Shown here piece after piece: positions 8,509-17,378 of a stretch of DNA of 64,000 nt. The stretch's first letter is position 1, and the number at the start of each line of letters is the position of its first letter. This DNA comes from Lachnospiraceae bacterium (GTDB lineage: Bacteria > Bacillota > Clostridia > Oscillospirales > CAG-272): NCBI GenBank assembly GCA_024404495.1, contig JAKSPT010000004.1, positions 1 to 64,000 on the forward strand, written 5' to 3'. Made by a program: the position numbers and the translations under genes. Under the pieces are notes generated by a model. The model saw only the letters and a program-made list of their open reading frames with translations, was not told the origin of the DNA and made no database searches.

Positions 8509-10121
8509 TCTTTCTCCCTCCCCTCGCATACCGTCATAAGGACCGTCACTTCGTCAGCGTCTTGATCGGAAGACGCGGAGAAGCCAACGCCTGCCGGGAG
8601 CATATCGCGCAGACACGCCGGATCGGTCCCGGGCGCGTTCAGCAAAAGCCGCATGACGGCGCCATTTTCACCGTTGTCAACGTTGATCAGAAGAAAACGC
8701 AGAGAGTCAAGACAGCCTTCGGTCACGGCTTCAAACGCCTCGTAGAGAACGATCTGAGCGTCGGCGGGAAGCGAAGCCCCCGTTTCGTTCAGAACTGCGG
8801 TCACGCCGCATAGCTTCAGGTATTCGCAGGACTCGCGGACAGCGGCGGATAGCTCTCCAACCGGAAAGTTTTTCTCATCGGAACGGAGCAGCTCCATATT
8901 GCTCCGTCTTTTGATATAGGCGTCAAGCACGGCGATTTTCGCAAGGTCGACGTCGGAGACGGTACCGTTTTCACGGTGAAGGATCGCTTTGACCGTTTCG
9001 AGCTGCGGCGTCACGATATACGCGATTTTGTTATAGAGGGCGTTTCGAGCTTCCAGTCCGGACTGCTCTTCCTTCAGCGCGTTTTCGGTGCGCAGATAGT
9101 CGTTCCGGCTCTTTATGCTCTCCGCTGCGCTTTCGATCCCGCGGTTCAGCTCGGTGATTTCGGTCAGGTCGATCGCCCACGAAACGCTTCCGCCGCTGAT
9201 CGGTTGGGTATGAACCTGCACCGGTTCCCCCCTCATAAACAACCTCTCGGCGGAGGGAGAGGAATAGACCGGCGTCCCGCTCAGATCGGAAATGACGACC
9301 GGCTTGTCGGCATGGCGGAAAACCGTTCGGTAACTGCTGTTTGACGGGATCAGACCGAGCTGGATGCAGGATTCCGCTAAGCCGATCGTTACCATGGCGT
9401 GACACTCGACGAAAAACCAGACGGTCACGCCGTTGACTTTCGGAAGATCGAGCATCGCGAAGATACTGAGAATGCCGTACAGCGAGAAATACAAAGGCAT
9501 GAATAGTCTGCCTCCCGCGTTCGGGACGCGGCAGCTTTTCACGGCGAAGAATATTGCCAGACCGAACACGAGAATGACCCAAACGTAAATAAGGTAAAAC
9601 GTCATTCCGTGCGTATAGGTTCCGGTCACACCGCTGCTGCCTTCGGGAAAAATGAAGATGATCTGATGAAGGTCGTTCGTCATCACGAGCAGAAAGAGAA
9701 CGGCGGAGGGGATCAGCATCAGCAGCCAGCGGCGGTCGAGTTTTTCGTTCTCCTCCAGCTTCAGACGAAGGCATACGAACAGAAAGAGGATCGGAACGAA
9801 CAGAATGGGAAAATAATACCCGTACCAGAAATACCGTTTTGCCGTTTCAAGCTGACAAAAAATCCGGTAACGGAACATCTGTAGAAAAATCGAAAGCAGA
9901 AACAGTACGGCAGTCGCAAGAAGCAGACGGCGGACCTTCCGGTCCACGATGCGGTACCGGATCGAGATCGTCCAAGCCGTTACAAGAGCGAGGTAATAGA
10001 TCTGCGAAATGCAGTCTGCCCATTCAACATAATACAGCGAGAAGTGAATGATCCCGCCGAGAAGAAACGCGAGCGTAAACCAAAAGGCGATCTTTATTTC
10101 TTTTCCGACGCCCCTGCGCAT
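8505..10121 (-). CDS. 7TM sensor with degenerate histidine-kinase core (pseudokinase)
   Basis: 538 residues. Seven predicted membrane helices fill residues about 10-235, the layout of the 7TM N-terminal domain found on clostridial histidine kinases. A PAS-like segment (about 265-325), a coiled coil and a kinase-like region follow. Where the neighbour has HDELG, this protein reads YNKIAYIVTPQ, with no His. The N-box position reads EAFEAVTEGCLDSL and lacks the essential Asn, and no GxGL G-box is seen. It is therefore unlikely to phosphorylate and may act as the membrane receptor for the active kinase next door. First gene of the operon; AGGAGGGGGAGG precedes the ATG and the promoter is at 10147-10175. 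Confidence 0.88.
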   Translation of the reverse strand: MRRGVGKEIKIAFWFTLAFLLGGIIHFSLYYVEWADCISQIYYLALVTAWTISIRYRIVDRKVRRLLLATAVLFLLSIFLQMFRYRIFCQLETAKRYFWYGYYFPILFVPILFLFVCLRLKLEENEKLDRRWLLMLIPSAVLFLLVMTNDLHQIIFIFPEGSSGVTGTYTHGMTFYLIYVWVILVFGLAIFFAVKSCRVPNAGGRLFMPLYFSLYGILSIFAMLDLPKVNGVTVWFFVECHAMVTIGLAESCIQLGLIPSNSSYRTVFRHADKPVVISDLSGTPVYSSPSAERLFMRGEPVQVHTQPISGGSVSWAIDLTEITELNRGIESAAESIKSRNDYLRTENALKEEQSGLEARNALYNKIAYIVTPQLETVKAILHRENGTVSDVDLAKIAVLDAYIKRRSNMELLRSDEKNFPVGELSAAVRESCEYLKLCGVTAVLNETGASLPADAQIVLYEAFEAVTEGCLDSLRFLLINVDNGENGAVMRLLLNAPGTDPACLRDMLPAGVGFSASSDQDADEVTVLMTVCEGREKE

Positions 10122-10146
10122 AGGACCTCCCCCTCCTTTTCATTAC

Positions 10147-10175
10147 ATTATAACCCCTTTTCCCGATCTTTGCAA
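10147..10175 (-). promoter_or_regulatory. Promoter of the 7TM/kinase/regulator operon
   Basis: Minus strand: TTGCAA (10170-10175) and TATAAT (10147-10152) with 17-bp spacing, about 26 bases before the ATG at 10121. Confidence 0.8.
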
Positions 10176-10199
10176 GAAGCAATATCCTTCAAAAGGAAA

Positions 10200-10236
10200 C
10201 CCGCGCCCGGTTTCCGGAAAACGGATTCCGGGCGGG
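10200..10236 (-). terminator. Terminator after the Cys-repeat surface protein gene
   Basis: Long GC-rich hairpin (CCCGCGCCCGG at 10200-10210 pairing with CCGGGCGGG at 10228-10236, with TTTCC/GGA inner pairs). It lies just after the stop at 10273 in the minus direction and is followed by a T-rich run. Confidence 0.75.
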
Positions 10237-10272
10237 ACACTTATTAACCGGTCAGACGGGCAGAAGAGGGAT

Positions 10273-12048
10273 TTAATCCTGCTTCTTCTTTTCGCTCATT
10301 TTGTAAACGGCGAAAACGCCTCCGACGCCGACAAGGAATGCGATGATGATCCACAGCCACCAGAGCGAAGACGTTTTTTCGGTTTCTCCGGTCTGCTCCG
10401 TTCCGGCAGCGTCAGTTCCCGGAACGTCGGTTCCGACGGCGTCGGTGCCGACGGGATCGGTCGCCGTCGGCTCGGTCGCTGTCGGTTCGGTTCCGGTGGG
10501 TTCTGTTTCCGTCGGCTTGGTTTCTGCGGGTGTCGTTTCGACGGGATACGTTTCCGCAGGTTCGGTTTCAAGGGGTTCGGTTACAACGGGTTCGGTTACA
10601 ACGGGCTCGGTTTCCGCGGGTTTGTAATCCGGGTCTTTTGCACCGCACTGCGTGCAGACGCCGTCTTCAAAATCGTGTCCGAGCGTGGGGAGCTTCATTC
10701 CGGCAGTGATCGTCTTGCCGCAGTCCTTGCAGACCGTGTCTCCCGTATAGCCCTCTTCCATACAGGTCGCCTTCACCGCGTTTTTGATTTCGGTATTCGT
10801 ATGCTTGCACTCAACTTTCAGTGCAGGGATCGTTTCGGTTTTCAGCGTCGTATGGCAGACGGTGCACTCCTTATGCTTCGAGCCCTCTACACCGGGCGCG
10901 GCGGCCTTATCGGTGATCCAGCCGCTCTCGGTGTGCGCGGTCTTCGCGATCGAATGTCCGGATTCCACGACCTCCCCGCAGACCTTGCAGTAGGTGTCGC
11001 CGGAGTAGCCCTCCGCCGTGCAGGTCGCCGCTTTGGCGTTTCTGACTTCGGTTGACGTATGTTTGCACGGCGCGGGAGTATAATACTCGGAGTAGATTTT
11101 CAGATTCTTTGCCGTGAGAGACGTGCGTATCTTCATACGGGCATTGACCCCATTGATGGTCGCTTTCCCGGAACAAGTCAACCCCGAGCTGCCCCACTTG
11201 AAATTGCATCCGTCTGCGGGAGTCAGCGTCACGATCAGGTAATACTCGCAGCCCGCCTTGAATGTGGTGTCAGCACTCGTGTTGTCGGTTCCGTTGTACC
11301 ATTGTGCGCTTACGGTCGTACAGGCGTTCGCGGGGGAGGAAACGAGCGTGAGGTCGGATGCTTTGATCGCTGTCGGCTCACCGACGACGGGCTCTTTTAC
11401 ACCGGTGATCTCAACGACAGTGATCGTTCCGTATTCGTGATAAAGCATTTCCGGGCTTGTTGCTACATCCCCGGCAGGATGCCCCGAAGTGCTGACCGCT
11501 TGTACGTCAAACTTATAAGTCGAGCCGATTATCAGCTGACTAAGAAACCATTCATTATCACAGAAACAATTATAAAATCGTTGTGACTTAATAAATTCCC
11601 CGTTTTTATACCAATTGCTAATGTAATAATCTGCGCCTTCCACCGGATCCCATCTTGCAATATTTTTATCCCAACGAAGGTTTTGGGGGGTGTCCAGTTT
11701 GGGGTATGGGGCTGTATAGGTAAATCTTTTCTCCACTCGCGTATAAGAGGAGACTACTTTTCCTCCTGCTGCTGCCCATATATCGACGCTGTAAGTGCCG
11801 CTTTGCATACCGTTCGTCATACACACTTCTTTCAAATCAATACGCGTCTGGCTGGTATAACCGTTTTTTGAACCGACAAGGATAATATAATTATCAGCTC
11901 CCGTGAACGCATCCCACGTCAGAATGCCATCATCGGAGAGTTTTATGTTCTTGATTTTCGTCATGTCATCATCCGCAAGAATGCCCGTCGTCAGAACTGC
12001 CGAAAACATCAGGACGCAAAGCAGAAAAGCGAGAATTTTCTTTTTCAT
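10273..12048 (-). CDS. Surface protein: Fn3-like modules, Cys-rich repeats, TEP stalk, TM anchor
   Basis: 591 residues. Signal peptide (MKKKILAFLLCVLMFSAVL..., cleavage near ILADD), then two Fn3-like modules (about 30-220, with LTWDAF.GADNYI and LRWDKNIARWDPVEGADYYI) and a beta-rich domain (about 230-340). Two to three repeats follow of the pattern C(K)HT..E.......TC..EGY(S/T)GDT.C..CG, at about 343-500. After a long ETEP/TEPV stalk a single transmembrane helix (WWLWIIIAFLVGVGGVFAVY) and a basic tail close the protein. GGGAGGATCACT precedes the ATG. It starts 33 bases after a related gene and has no promoter of its own, so the two are likely co-transcribed. Probably cell-surface, ligand unknown. 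Confidence 0.88.
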   Translation of the reverse strand: MKKKILAFLLCVLMFSAVLTTGILADDDMTKIKNIKLSDDGILTWDAFTGADNYIILVGSKNGYTSQTRIDLKEVCMTNGMQSGTYSVDIWAAAGGKVVSSYTRVEKRFTYTAPYPKLDTPQNLRWDKNIARWDPVEGADYYISNWYKNGEFIKSQRFYNCFCDNEWFLSQLIIGSTYKFDVQAVSTSGHPAGDVATSPEMLYHEYGTITVVEITGVKEPVVGEPTAIKASDLTLVSSPANACTTVSAQWYNGTDNTSADTTFKAGCEYYLIVTLTPADGCNFKWGSSGLTCSGKATINGVNARMKIRTSLTAKNLKIYSEYYTPAPCKHTSTEVRNAKAATCTAEGYSGDTYCKVCGEVVESGHSIAKTAHTESGWITDKAAAPGVEGSKHKECTVCHTTLKTETIPALKVECKHTNTEIKNAVKATCMEEGYTGDTVCKDCGKTITAGMKLPTLGHDFEDGVCTQCGAKDPDYKPAETEPVVTEPVVTEPLETEPAETYPVETTPAETKPTETEPTGTEPTATEPTATDPVGTDAVGTDVPGTDAAGTEQTGETEKTSSLWWLWIIIAFLVGVGGVFAVYKMSEKKKQD

Positions 12049-12081
12049 AGTGATCCTCCCAAATTACGATTTCGTTCCGGT

Positions 12082-13641
12082 TTATTTTTTCTTTCTCTTC
12101 ATCACGGCGAACGCGGCTCCGCCGCCGATCAGGGCAGCGGCGGGGATCCCCGTCCAGAGAAGAACGGTCTTCAGTTTTTTATCATCGGACGGTTTGGCGC
12201 CGGGAACCTTCGTGTCGGCGGAACCGGTCACGGGCGGTTCGGTCACGAGCGGTTCGGTCGCCGCAGGCTCGGTCGAAACCGGCTTGGTTTCCGTGGGTTC
12301 GGTTCCGTTGGGTTCCGTTTCGGTCGGCTCGGTTTCCGTCGGCTCGGTTTCCGCGGGTTTGTAATCCGGGTCATTTGCGCCGCACCGCGTGCAGACACCG
12401 TCCTTATAATCGTGTCCGATTGCGGGAATCTTTTCCCCTGCCGTAACCGTTTTGCCGCAGTCTTTGCAGACCGTATCGCCCGTATAGCCTTCCCCGGTGC
12501 AGGTCGCCGCCTTTGCGCCGGAAAGCAAGGTGTTCTTATGTTCACATTCAACTTCAAGCGCGGGGATCCTCTCGATTTTCAGTACGGCATGGCAGTAGGT
12601 ACATTCCGTATGTCTTCCGCCGTCCACACCGGGGGCGGGTTCGATGTGAACGATCCAGTCGCTTTCGATATGCGCGGTCTTCTCAAGCTTTTGCCCGCTT
12701 GAGAGAAGCGCGCCGCAGTACGAGCAGTAAGTATCGCCGGAATAGCCTTCTTCAATACAGGTGGGGTCCTTCTTTCCCCTTACCTCAACGTCGACATGGC
12801 CACACTGCAGATCATAGACCTTGGAGTGGACCGTAAGATGCCTTCCGTTATCGGAAAAATTCTGAACGACGGGACGGAAACAGCTGACGTTTACCGTACC
12901 GGAAAAAACACCGGGGGCATCGTTGGGACTTGCAAAGAAATATCCTTCGTTTGCGTTGATCTCCGCTACGAGATAATAACTGTTTCCGGCGACGAACGTA
13001 TTCCCGCCGATCTCACCGGTGTCCACGTTATACCAATAGAATCTCTCCCCGGTGCAGCCGTTCAGCGGGAGAGAGGTGACTTCAATGCCGGACGTGTCCA
13101 TTGACATTCCCGCAACGGGCATCGGAAAACCCGCAATGTTCACGTTGGTGAGCTGCGCCTCCGGAACGAAATAATACGGAGAGTACACGACCATGTTCGT
13201 ATCGACGGACTTGAACTTGAACGCTTTCTGCGCTTCCCTTCCGTCAAAAGTCGCCGTACCGGTATACGAAGGAGTTATATTTCCGGCGCACGGGAAGGAA
13301 TAACCGCCCTGCGGCTTCAGGGTCACGCGAAGACAGTACGCGCAGCCCGGTCTGAATACCGTATCGTCCGTCGTTCCTTTTGTTTCATTGTACCAGACGG
13401 CTTTGCTGACCGTACAAGCGTTCGCAGGCACGGATACGATCGAAAGATCTTCATTGTAAACGACGGTCGTTTCTCCGAGGACGGGCTCTTTCACGCCGGT
13501 GATCGTCACGCTTTCGATCCTGTCGGCGGAAAGCCTGACGTTCTCCATCTCCGGCAGGGGATCAACCGCAAGAATGCCGGTCGGCAGGATTGCCGGAAGC
13601 ATCAGGACGCAAAGCAGAAAAGCGATCATTTTCTTTTTCAT
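12082..13641 (-). CDS. Surface protein with Cys-rich repeats and TM anchor, paralogue
   Basis: 519 residues. ATG at 13641 chosen because GGGAGGTTCAAT precedes it and it opens a signal peptide (MKKKMIAFLLCVLMLPAIL). An in-frame ATG 18 codons upstream gives no signal sequence. Two beta-rich repeats (each with PV.G......DL.IVSVPANACT-like and GCAY.LRVTL strands) are followed by Cys motifs C.H.....KKDPTCIEEGYSGDTYCSYCG and C.H......AATCTGEGYTGDTVCKDCG. A TEPTE/TEPV stalk, a TM helix (LLWTGIPAAALIGGGAAFAVM) and KRKKK end it. The C-terminal half is very close to the gene at 10273-12048, indicating duplication. Likely surface-displayed; the zinc or disulfide state of the Cys is unknown. Confidence 0.88.
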   Translation of the reverse strand: MKKKMIAFLLCVLMLPAILPTGILAVDPLPEMENVRLSADRIESVTITGVKEPVLGETTVVYNEDLSIVSVPANACTVSKAVWYNETKGTTDDTVFRPGCAYCLRVTLKPQGGYSFPCAGNITPSYTGTATFDGREAQKAFKFKSVDTNMVVYSPYYFVPEAQLTNVNIAGFPMPVAGMSMDTSGIEVTSLPLNGCTGERFYWYNVDTGEIGGNTFVAGNSYYLVAEINANEGYFFASPNDAPGVFSGTVNVSCFRPVVQNFSDNGRHLTVHSKVYDLQCGHVDVEVRGKKDPTCIEEGYSGDTYCSYCGALLSSGQKLEKTAHIESDWIVHIEPAPGVDGGRHTECTYCHAVLKIERIPALEVECEHKNTLLSGAKAATCTGEGYTGDTVCKDCGKTVTAGEKIPAIGHDYKDGVCTRCGANDPDYKPAETEPTETEPTETEPNGTEPTETKPVSTEPAATEPLVTEPPVTGSADTKVPGAKPSDDKKLKTVLLWTGIPAAALIGGGAAFAVMKRKKK

Positions 13642-13760
13642 ATTGAACCTCCCGTATTTTGCGAATCGCCAAAACGGCATAATAAAGTTTTCCATATTTA
13701 TTATAAAACATCTTTTGCCAAAATGCCCCGTCCAAAGTGATAGGTTTCCTGTTTTATTCC
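13642..13760 (-). promoter_or_regulatory. Promoter region and conserved upstream element, copy 2
   Basis: Minus strand: TATAAT at 13700-13705, and further upstream AACCTATCACTTTGGACGGG (about 13727-13746), nearly identical to the element at 6520-6566 and with the same 39-base distance to the AT-rich -10-like hexamer. No good TTGACA is seen at 17 bp, so activator help or another sigma factor is possible. Confidence 0.45.
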
Positions 13761-13775
13761 GTTAACGGAATAAAA
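13752..13775. promoter_or_regulatory. 24-bp perfect palindrome between divergent promoters
   Basis: TTTTATTCCGTT followed directly by its exact reverse complement. It sits between the leftward promoter of the surface-protein genes (-10 at 13700) and the rightward opp-type promoter (-35 at 13831), where a dimeric repressor could control both. The central 14 bases recur at 28453-28466. Confidence 0.5.
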
Positions 13776-13830
13776 TTCGGCGTAAAAAACGCGGCGTTAA
13801 AAAAAATATCCGGAATGTGTAAAGAAAATA

Positions 13831-13859
13831 TTGACATCGTCCAACTTTTGGTTTATAAT
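13831..13859 (+). promoter_or_regulatory. Promoter of the opp-type importer operon
   Basis: TTGACA (13831-13836) and TATAAT (13854-13859) with 17-bp spacing: a perfect consensus promoter, fitting the strong codon bias of the first gene. A 5' leader of roughly 100 bases follows. Confidence 0.9.
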
Positions 13860-13965
13860 ATCCGTGTATGTATTATGACATACGTTGCTCTTTTTCAACA
13901 AAATCTTATTCCGTATACGATATGTCAAATCGACATTAGTATAAAACAAAAACATGGAGGAAAAC

Positions 13966-16158
13966 ATGAGAAAGATCAGAATTCTTTCGCTCGTGATGGC
14001 GCTTCTGCTCGTCGCGGTCTCTTTCGCTTCCTGCGCAAAGACCAAGACCGTTGTCTATCAGGACATTGACGACAATGACGCTGTCGAGCACACCGATTTC
14101 ACGTCTGTTTATGACATGATCGGTTCCAAGGTGACCATCGATATGGTTACCGAAGACGAAAACGGCAAGGCTTTTGTCGAGTACGAGGGCGTCAAGTACG
14201 AACTCGGTATGGACTTCCTTTCTATGGCTATGGTCTACAACGTGACCGTTCCCGAAGGCAGCTCCAAGTACAAGACCGCCGATGACGTTTTCAACGAATG
14301 GTGGAAGCTCTACATCCAGAGATGGAACTATCTCGTTTGTGAGGTCCCGCTTTATTCCAACCAGTACTTCGATCTCTACAACGGTAAGATCGAAGGCTTC
14401 GCGACCACTCCTTACTGGGGTCCCGCGGATGCGATCGTTGCTGCTACCGTCAAGTCCGGCGAGGCTAACTCCGTTATCCTCGGCAGCTCCACCGACCTTT
14501 CCGGCGCGTTCCGTAACTCCAGCTGGGGCAAGTCCTCTCCCTCTTCTTCCGACCTCGACATCCAGAACCTCGTTTCCGGTTACGCTACCGTTCAGACTGA
14601 CAAGTCCGGTTCGTACATCTGGAATATGCAGGCTCTCGCCGAGATTCCTACCTCCGTCGTCAATGAAGACGGCACCATCACCTTCACCATCAAGGTGAAG
14701 GAAGGCATGAAGTTCTCCGATGAATCTCCGATTACCGCGAAGAACTACATCGCTGCTCTCCTTTCCAACTCCACCGCCGTTGCTCAGGCAGCAGGCGGCA
14801 CCGGCAACTCCGGTATGACCGTCGTCGGTTTCGACGAATTCTCCAAGTACACCGGCGAGGGCGACAAGGTCTACTTCTCCGGCGTCAAGCTTCTTGACGA
14901 CTACACCTTCTCCGTCACTCTTACCGCTGATTACGCAGGTTACTACTACGCAATGGGCAACGCCGGCTTCAGCCCCGATCCCCTTGCCCTGTACCTCGGC
15001 GACGCTGACATCATTGTCAACGACAACAAGGAATGCGGCCTCTCCGACGAGTTCTACAAGAAGGAAACCGTTGAAGGCGTCGATACCTACGTTACCGCAG
15101 CCAAGATCAAGGATAACATGAAGTGGAACTCCGCAATTCCTTACTCCGGTCCCTACACCGTTACCAATTACGACGAGTCCACTCTTACCGCTACCCTGAA
15201 GCTCAACCCCGTTTACCCCGGTGACGACGCGCGCGGCAAGGCCTCCATCGAGACCATCACCTACGTCAAGGTCGTTTCCGAGACTCAGATGGACCAGTTC
15301 ACGACCGGTAAGGTCGACGTTATCGCAGGTATCACCGGCGGTGACGACACCAAGGCTGCTCTGAAGATCGTTTCCGAGAGCAACGGCAAGTTCGCTGAGA
15401 CCCACTACGACCGTGCCGGTTACGGTAAGCTCGGCTTCCGTGCCGACTTTGGTCCTACCGGTATGACCGAAGTCCGTCAGGCGATCATGTACACCATCAA
15501 CCGTCCTGAGTTCGCTCAGACCTTCACCGGCGGTTACGGTTCCGTCGTTCACGGTCCGTACTACGAAGGCTTCTCCGCTTTCCAGGCGAACAAGAACACC
15601 ATCAAGCTCAACCAGTACGCTTACAGCGCAGACAGCGCAATCGCTGTTCTCGAAGCGGCAGGCTGGATCTACAACGAGAAGGGTGAATCCTTCAAGCCCG
15701 GGACCGACGCTGTCCGTTACAAGAAGCTCTCCGGTTACGAGCTCTCCAAGGACAACCTCCACTTCGCTACCACCGACGGCAAGTACAAGACCGTTAAGAT
15801 CGACGGCAACTACTACATGCCTCTCGCAATCAACTGGTACGGCACGCAGCCCAATAACGTTACCGACCAGCTTCTGACCGCATGGCAGACCAACGAGAAC
15901 GCGACCACCAAGATCGGTATGTACATCGTTTACGTTTCCTGCGACTTCTCCGCGGGCGTTTACGGTGAGCTCTGCCGCATGGATTCCTACGGCTACGACG
16001 GAACTCCGAAGTGCAACGCGATCAACTTCGCGACCGGCTTCAACTCCGCTATGTACGACTACTCCTGGAACTGGACGATCAACCCCGATTTCTACGACGA
16101 CTACTCTGCTTGCTACGTTCTGGACGCTGCCGACTTCTACGCCGACTACGCGAAATAA
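13966..16158 (+). CDS. Oligopeptide-type ABC substrate-binding lipoprotein
   Basis: 730 residues, longer than the usual 530-600 of the SBP_bac_5 family. ATG at 13966 follows GGAGG by five bases; an ATG at 13954 overlaps that site. Lipoprotein signal with lipobox SFASC (Cys23). Family features include KVKEGMKFSDESPITAKNYIAAL, the Y.G.Y.V.NYDE.TLTATLKLNP strand and an R.AIMY.INRPEFAQ helix. It should capture peptides or another polar solute for the permeases encoded next. Codon use is strongly biased (TAC, AAG, GGC, TTC), unlike most neighbours, and implies high expression. A stable 12-bp hairpin after the stop (16206-16235) may protect this part of the transcript. Confidence 0.93.
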   Translation: MRKIRILSLVMALLLVAVSFASCAKTKTVVYQDIDDNDAVEHTDFTSVYDMIGSKVTIDMVTEDENGKAFVEYEGVKYELGMDFLSMAMVYNVTVPEGSSKYKTADDVFNEWWKLYIQRWNYLVCEVPLYSNQYFDLYNGKIEGFATTPYWGPADAIVAATVKSGEANSVILGSSTDLSGAFRNSSWGKSSPSSSDLDIQNLVSGYATVQTDKSGSYIWNMQALAEIPTSVVNEDGTITFTIKVKEGMKFSDESPITAKNYIAALLSNSTAVAQAAGGTGNSGMTVVGFDEFSKYTGEGDKVYFSGVKLLDDYTFSVTLTADYAGYYYAMGNAGFSPDPLALYLGDADIIVNDNKECGLSDEFYKKETVEGVDTYVTAAKIKDNMKWNSAIPYSGPYTVTNYDESTLTATLKLNPVYPGDDARGKASIETITYVKVVSETQMDQFTTGKVDVIAGITGGDDTKAALKIVSESNGKFAETHYDRAGYGKLGFRADFGPTGMTEVRQAIMYTINRPEFAQTFTGGYGSVVHGPYYEGFSAFQANKNTIKLNQYAYSADSAIAVLEAAGWIYNEKGESFKPGTDAVRYKKLSGYELSKDNLHFATTDGKYKTVKIDGNYYMPLAINWYGTQPNNVTDQLLTAWQTNENATTKIGMYIVYVSCDFSAGVYGELCRMDSYGYDGTPKCNAINFATGFNSAMYDYSWNWTINPDFYDDYSACYVLDAADFYADYAK

Positions 16159-16205
16159 TTATCCGGGATCAGCAATCCGAACAAGTCTTTAGTATGACCT
16201 GCCGG

Positions 16206-16235
16206 GAGCGGAGGCGGTTCACGCCGCCTCCGCTC
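16206..16235 (+). terminator. Intercistronic hairpin after the binding-protein gene
   Basis: 12-bp GC-rich stem (GAGCGGAGGCGG and its complement) with a 6-base loop and no good T run. It more likely serves as a 3' stabiliser or partial attenuator that lowers permease expression relative to the binding protein than as a full stop. Confidence 0.65.
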
Positions 16236-16316
16236 TCTGCTTTATCATGAACCACAAAGGCATTTCTTCCCTTCCCCCAGAAATCCGGCATTCTCATCAA
16301 TTATCGGAGGAACACA

Positions 16317-17369
16317 ATGGGCAAATACATAGTAAAGAGAATATTGTATATCATCCTCGTATTCTTCATTCTCTCCTTTTTGCTGTTTCTGATATACAAT
16401 ATGCTTCCCGTGGACAAGGCCGCTGAAACTGCCAAGGAAGAGGTCAAGGCGAGCAAGGGCAAGCTTGACTACGAAGTCCGATATGAATACTGGCAGAAAA
16501 AATACGGTCTGAACGGTACGACTGTTGAAAGATATTTGCGTTGGATCGGTCTGAAGCCTTACGACCGGATCGACGAAAATGATAATAGATCTTATTTCGG
16601 AAGACTGAACGGTCTTCTGGAAGGCAACTTCGGTGACTCGAACTATTACGGCAAACCCGTTTCCGAGGTCATCAAGGAGCCGATGAAAAACACGATATTC
16701 ATCAATATATTCGCGACGGTCCTCGCGCTCGGCATCACGATACCGCTCGGTATCTTCTGTGCCGTCAAGCGGGGCAGCAAACGTGACGTCGCGGTACAGG
16801 TCGGCACGATCGTCGGTTACAGCCTTCCGACCTTCATCATCGCCATCCTGTTCATCTGGCTGTTTGCCGTCCTGCTCGGCTGGTTCCCGGTCAACGGTAT
16901 GAGTACCGCGGGAAGCGGCGAATGGTCGGCGTGGAGACAGTTCTGGGACAAGATGTACTACCTCGCCCTTCCCCTTATCGTCATGACCTTCTGCTCGCTC
17001 GGCGGTATGACCCGTTACGTCCGCTCCTCGATGATCGAGGCGCTCTCGATGGACTGTATCCGCACCGCTCGCGCCAAGGGTCTGAAGGAAAAGGTCGTCA
17101 TTTACTCCCACGCCTTCCGCAACGCCCTCATCCCGATCATCACCCTCGTCATCGGCTGGTTCCTCGGCATCTTTTCGGGTTCGCTGATGATCGAGAACAT
17201 CTTCGCGCTGAACGGCATCGGCAGAACCTATTTCCAGGCGCTGACCAATCACGACAACGAGGTCGTCCTCGCGCTGCAGATGTTCTACATCTTCGTTTCG
17301 CTCGCCGGCAACCTTATCACCGATATCGTTTACGGCTTCGTGGATCCCCGTATCCGCGTCAACAAATAA
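16317..17369 (+). CDS. Oligopeptide-type ABC permease, OppB/DppB family
   Basis: 350 residues, normal length. N-terminal TM helix (YIVKRILYIILVFFILSFLLF), a long external loop including YGLNGTTVERYLRWIGL, then a five-helix core. The EAA-type coupling loop lies around residues 240-265 (EALSMDCIRTARAKGLKEK, then HAFRNALIPIITL). The C-terminus FVDPRIRVNK is typical of the family. GGAGG precedes the ATG. Together with the next gene it should form the membrane channel of the importer. No unusual insertion here, in contrast to its two partners. Confidence 0.96.
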   Translation: MGKYIVKRILYIILVFFILSFLLFLIYNMLPVDKAAETAKEEVKASKGKLDYEVRYEYWQKKYGLNGTTVERYLRWIGLKPYDRIDENDNRSYFGRLNGLLEGNFGDSNYYGKPVSEVIKEPMKNTIFINIFATVLALGITIPLGIFCAVKRGSKRDVAVQVGTIVGYSLPTFIIAILFIWLFAVLLGWFPVNGMSTAGSGEWSAWRQFWDKMYYLALPLIVMTFCSLGGMTRYVRSSMIEALSMDCIRTARAKGLKEKVVIYSHAFRNALIPIITLVIGWFLGIFSGSLMIENIFALNGIGRTYFQALTNHDNEVVLALQMFYIFVSLAGNLITDIVYGFVDPRIRVNK

Positions 17370-17378
17370 GGAGGCAGA

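Noticed and set aside
10420..10620. Short regular repeats resembling a CRISPR or microsatellite (also 12240-12360 and 6170-6300)
   Set aside because: They encode Thr/Glu/Pro stalks in frame within real genes; there are no spacers of uniform length and no cas genes.
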